In this document: positions 59,501 through 64,000 of the stretch, in pieces | Position numbering within the stretch: position 1 is the first letter of the stretch | Layout: every line of letters begins with the position of its first letter | Assembly: GCA_009869945.1 (NCBI GenBank) | Contig: WIXG01000111.1 | Location: 124,001 to 188,000 of the forward strand | Source of the DNA: Mesaphorura yosii | Lineage: Eukaryota > Arthropoda > Collembola > Poduromorpha > Tullbergiidae | DNA: 64,000 nucleotides | Reading direction: 5' to 3' | Notes under the pieces: generated by a model | Databases searched by the model: none | What the model saw: only the letters and a program-made list of their open reading frames with translations | What the model was told of the DNA's origin: nothing | Program-made: the position numbers and the translations under genes

Positions 59501-62500
59501 TTGCATTGCATGTTTTGATTTTTTTTATGGAAAGAAATATTGCCTGTTGTAAAAATGAGCTTTTTCACAGTTTATACTTCAAGAAATCCGAGACATGAAA
59601 TACAGCTTGAATGCCTCTCTTTGCTCCAGCTCGCTGTGTGCTGCATGCGTGCGTGCCTTGGCTTGATGTATGTTCCGATCTCAAGTCAATGCTCGAAAAA
59701 TCTCAGTCTGCATCGGCTAGACGAGTCCACGAACGCAATCAACTATATAGCGTTTGTCGGATGCAAGTCGAATGGTGAAAGAAATTGTTTTGACTATTCA
59801 AGAGACTAGAAGAAAAAGAAAGTTCCACATGACTTCCGGAGTCCGTTACTTGCATCGGCATGGCGTCGGGAACGTGAAAGAGAAACTTCAGTGAGTTCGG
59901 GTTTATTGGCAAAACGCATCTTGCATCCTGCATCTCGTGCGCTTGACTCAAGAAACATTTGTTCGTAAGATGCACAGAATAGCCGGGTTGGAAATTTCTG
60001 CATTCTGCATTGCACTGCACCCTGAGCGAATCGATTTAATGTATGGGCTGAGATCTTGCTTATTCCTTCATTCTCCTTCGCCTGAGTCACTCCTCAAGTG
60101 AAGTCGCAGTGCCAGCCAGCACCATTCAATTTGTTATGATATCTCTGCCCATAATAAAATTAAATGTTCCTTCCCCCATTCGCCCATTCCTTCCCACTGC
60201 GTGGAAAAATACGACTCAAGTCACTTGTATCAACATCTTTGTTCTCAGCTTGTCAGGTCTGCCATTCGCCGTCACTGCTGACAAAGCTGGAAACTTTTAT
60301 GTCGTTTTTATTTTCCTTCTAATGCGGCGCAGTTAATTGAGTGTAGCTGAAGGTTCGCGTGATCTGACTTTTATAGGGAATAAAATCACCAACATTCGTT
60401 CGGTCCAATTTCTTTTTCCTCCTTAAAAATTTGTACGCACAAGATGAAAGATTCGAGGGGAAACATCTGTAAAGAGGAAATTGGAGACGGGAACGGAACG
60501 CAGCAGGACTTTATTGAATTAATTTTGGTATTTGTGAATTTTCAATGAAATTAAGGAGGAGGATGTTTTTCGTTTTTGCACTGCGTTCAACTTTCTCATC
60601 TCATCTTAAGACCCTGTGAATTTGAAATGTGAATTTCATCTCTTCAGAATCCTGGGTTGAGCCTTGTAATTTGTAACGTCACGGTATTGTTACGTTGAGC
60701 CCTGATTTGCCGTGCGAAAAGAGAAACCCACGAGTCGAGCTCGGCCACTTGAGCTTGTGGCTTGTGCTCGAAATTGGAACAGTTTAATTTCACGACGTGT
60801 CTGCCAGTCACGATTTGTTGTTTTGTTTTATTTTGGTCTTGGTCTTGTTCTCGTGTCGTGAGATTCTTACCAGCGAAAAGATGTTTCCCGGAGGTAACAA
60901 GTACGACTACGATATGATAGCAATTGTGGTCTGTGAACGATGGAACGAACGAGCATTTCGCAAGATCACAAGAAATTTATTACTGATTGTGGCATTTGGG
61001 ACGAGTGAGCGAGTTTCCCATTTTTATTGCATATTGTACCTCGTGATTTATTGTAATGGCATTGCCCAACGGTCACTAACAGTAAAAGTAATGGCGATTT
61101 GGCAATTGGTTAATTATTGACGAGATGATGGGCAGAGGAGACGAACACGAGGCTCTCTTCTTAGTCATCTGAATGGTGAATCTAAAAGAAGCCGAGGCGT
61201 GTGGCAATACACAATAAATAATCAGCACAATAGCACAAAGGGTCATTAAAGTTTAATTACTAATCTAATTAAATATTTGATTTTGCTGTTTCGTTTCTTA
61301 ACTGGAGTGGCACGAGGAAATGCTGGGTCGCCTTGCTTTGAATTTCGCAAGCATTCTAAATTCGTACCCAACGTAAATTTCGTAGTATGCAGGTGTTGCC
61401 CTTTCGTTTGCCGTTCGCCTGCTCCCTTCTTCGACAGGGTGAGGGTGACTTCCTCTGCGCAGTGTCCGTTTTATGACTTGTCATGAAATTGCAATATTGC
61501 GTTTGCAGTTCACGTTTCGCAATATTGACTCACGGGACCCATTCTTGACTTGCCATATAATTTTGCCTTTGCTTCGCTGTTGACTGTTGATTCATGATTC
61601 CTGACCAGCGACAGCCCAGACCCAAATCTCGTTTCGTTTTTTCGGCTTCCTCATACTTTCGTACGTGATGAGATCCTCATTCCCTGCGTTTGTCGTCACG
61701 CACTTGAAAAGTGCAGCTGCGAAATGTTGATGCAATTTTACTCGCGCATGTTTGCCATTTGACGTGTCAGGCCCGCACACCATACCGGATCCATGAGTGT
61801 AGGGTTATGAGGACAACCAGTGCTTGTGTCTTTCTTTGTCTTTTAGCACGTAATAAAACATTTCATATTTATTTTTGCGTGCGTACGTACTCGCAATGCA
61901 ATAAAAGGCATAAAATTCGTGTGGAGGGTGGCGTGACTGGTGCAGACGTGAGTCAGACTCGCGGTCTCGCCTTTAAATTGGGCAGGACGGGAAGATTTGG
62001 GTAAATCCTGAAAATAAATATCACAAACAACTTTCACTTGGAAAAGTCATAAAATCATGAAATTGAGGTACGAACTGTGATAAGGGTTGAAGGGATAAGG
62101 AAAACTGGCTTGACCTCGACACTTCACGCAGGCGCAGGATATCCGTTATTGTGACACACTTGCATTAGGGCATCGGTGATAACTTTCAAGTGCCTGATAA
62201 TTCTTTTTCTGATAAGCAAGCTTGACGTTTGTCTGGTTGTCTGGCACCTATGATTAAATGAATTCATCATCATTGCGCATAACTTTCCGTAACTTATGGA
62301 TTTTTAAGTACCTTGTTAAAAAATTCTTCACAGACACAGAAAAGCCATTTGTCAAATCGTAGTCACAGCCGCAGCATTATACCTGCCATTAACTAAATGT
62401 ACTAACCAGAAGATAAACAAAGATTGCATAAGCCACGACCATAATTTCATTCGTATTCCACTCAGGAGATGAAGACATAAACGACTAAACGAGAATTCGA

Positions 62501-64000
62501 CTTAATTTGTTTTCGGTGGGTTTACCTAAATCAACATGCGGGCATAGACAAGGCAGGCAGAGGCAGAAGCGTAAGCGTATCAGCAGGACATGACTCATTT
62601 CAGTACTTGCTCATTAATAATCATGCCAATTCACCGCGAGCACCAGCCAAATAAGTTACAAGGTCTTAGAAACTCAATTTTTATTAGTATACTAAATGGA
62701 ACGCGAACGCGTAGTATTTGAATGGAATTCTTGTGTAAATACATAATGCCAATGCTAAGCACAGTGCAGAGCAGAATATCTTGCAGATATCATATCGCTA
62801 TCACTCTGACTGTGTTTTGTTTGCTCAATGATACCAGTGCTAATCTTGCCTTGCCTGAATGTTTCAAATTCATTGGTGGTTGCTCATGTCATGTACACTT
62901 TTTACGTATCATGACGAAGGAAAGGTGTGTAAAGTAAACTCTTCCCTGGCCTGGTGCTCCGCTGGAATGGAAAATAATCTGATGCTTCACGTTCAGTTCA
63001 AATATTTCTGGCTGGCATTGGTACTCTGTTGGCAGTTGGCAGGGCACGCCACGGCAGGCACCTTGCGTAAGCTCGCATGCAAATGTTACATGAGATCCTC
63101 GTCTAAACGAAACCAAACCCCGTCACCATCGCCGAAATACAAATAGCAAATAGCGGAATTGTTGGCTCACTGCCTCGGCCTGATTTTCAATCATCATCAG
63201 CACGGTTTGGCATGGCAGAGTAAAATTATTCGTCCACACGAGCGTTCCGGCCGTGGCCGTCCATGTGCTTAATAACACTACCACCAGTTCAGTTACATTT
63301 AACTGTGCCTGGTCTGTTATTTCAAGAGAACAACTCTATTCAAGAAATTCATACAACGTAACACTTTCGAATCCTTCAACAAACCATACCCGAAGCCCGA
63401 CTCACCTTTACATTCACATTGAAAATGAGTAAATGAGCACGTTTAAACTTTACGGAACTCGAATACGCGTACACTACAGAAAGCTCATTATGTGCGAATA
63501 GGGCTTTCTATCTTGCCCCAGCATCATCTGAGCGAGCCCGGTATTCATAAATTAAATTAGTTCTAGGCTTCGAGAACGATTCCAAGGTCGAATTCACCGG
63601 CAAAGTTAATGAGCTAGGGAATATTAACCACAAATCGTATTTATAATGTACTTGTATGCTCGTGTGCATACAAATGAGAGTAAATTGTGTTTAAAGTGAT
63701 GTAATATTGTACCGATTAATAACTCCTGTTGTCCTCTCCTTTCCGTACTACTCCGTGCGTCTCATTTCTCTCATTTGGGAATGAGATATGAGAAAGTCTA
63801 CTGCACTTCCGCATCAACTTCCGTCCGTGCCCGCCACGTGGATGCAAACGCAAATCGAACAAGCTACGAGTGATCACTCACTCTTGACTTTTGGGGTCTA
63901 AATTAAAGAATCGGCTGAGTCTCATTTCCTCATTTTGTAAGTTACCTTCAGGAAAAAGGCTCATAAAACCTGAACCCAGCCTGAACATGAACCGGGCTTA
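56548..64000 (+). other. Actn: First coding intron of alpha-actinin, running off the right edge
   Basis: 7.45 kb with no exon recognisable as calponin-homology or spectrin-repeat sequence on the + strand and no conserved gene on the minus strand. Open frames are short. It begins at the GTAACG donor after QQKK. A large intron here is the usual place for muscle enhancers, but I see no specific motif cluster that I could defend. Confidence 0.7.

Noticed and set aside
1-64000. Transposons, LTR elements or other mobile DNA
   Set aside because: No reverse transcriptase, transposase or integrase motifs, and no long terminal or inverted repeats were noticed by eye. A repeat-library search would be needed to exclude short or old copies.

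Overview
The window is animal nuclear DNA. Genes are split by many short GT-AG introns (mostly about 55-100 bp), use AATAAA polyadenylation signals, and lie on both strands. I could reconstruct by eye a set of deeply conserved animal genes: zpr1, fibrillarin, mitochondrial ATP synthase gamma, hydroxymethylbilane synthase, slingshot, DENR, UQCR10, TPX2, a C19orf47 homologue and the first coding exon of alpha-actinin. The slingshot and alpha-actinin sequences, the compact introns and a TCAGT initiator-like element near a TATA box suggest an arthropod or close ecdysozoan. I cannot name the species. I see no transposon, tRNA, rRNA, CRISPR array or viral remnant.

Layout. 1-2.9 kb: no gene. 2.9-3.8 kb: intronless metallophosphatase (+). 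4.0-4.8 kb: orphan single-pass membrane protein (-). 5.7-6.5 kb: ambiguous open frames. 6.7-8.7 kb: zpr1 (+), tail-to-tail with fibrillarin (-, 9.0-10.4 kb). 11.0-12.1 kb: ATP synthase gamma (+). 13.3-14.8 kb: HMBS (+), tail-to-tail with slingshot (-, 15.7-20.4 kb). A gene-free stretch of about 10.7 kb follows (20.4-31.1 kb). It is best read as slingshot's first intron, because a candidate exon that ends in a lone ATG followed by a splice donor lies at 31.06 kb. DENR (+) is at 32.7-33.7 kb, an HTATIP2-like reductase (+) at 34.4-35.3 kb and a GLOD5-like glyoxalase-fold protein (-) at 35.7-36.1 kb. Two related secreted cysteine-motif proteins (+) lie at 37.9-38.6 and 39.9-40.4 kb. A coiled-coil orphan (-) is at 42.3-42.9 kb and a small RRxS-motif protein (+) with its own TATA box at 45.7-46.4 kb. 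An acidic protein (-) that begins with a near-copy of the histone H3 tail is at 47.2-48.3 kb, head-to-head with TPX2 (+, 48.9-51.5 kb). UQCR10 (-) is at 51.8-52.2 kb, head-to-head with a second, intronless HTATIP2-like gene (+, 52.6-53.4 kb). The C19orf47 homologue (-) is at 53.7-55.5 kb, head-to-head with alpha-actinin (+, coding from 56.4 kb), whose first coding intron fills the window to its right edge.

Most genes are ordinary housekeeping functions: rRNA 2'-O-methylation, respiration, haem synthesis, re-initiation of translation, actin turnover, spindle assembly and Z-disc structure. They share no operon-like logic beyond several head-to-head pairs. The most unusual object is the protein at 48287-47247 (minus strand). 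Its residues 5-29 match histone H3 residues 2-26 at 19 of 25 positions, keep K4, K9/S10 and K23, and replace K14 and K18 with methionine, on a body with no histone fold. Also notable are the cysteine-motif secreted pair, the isolated intronless metallophosphatase, the intron-rich/intronless reductase pair, and the repeated placement of start codons directly against a splice donor.
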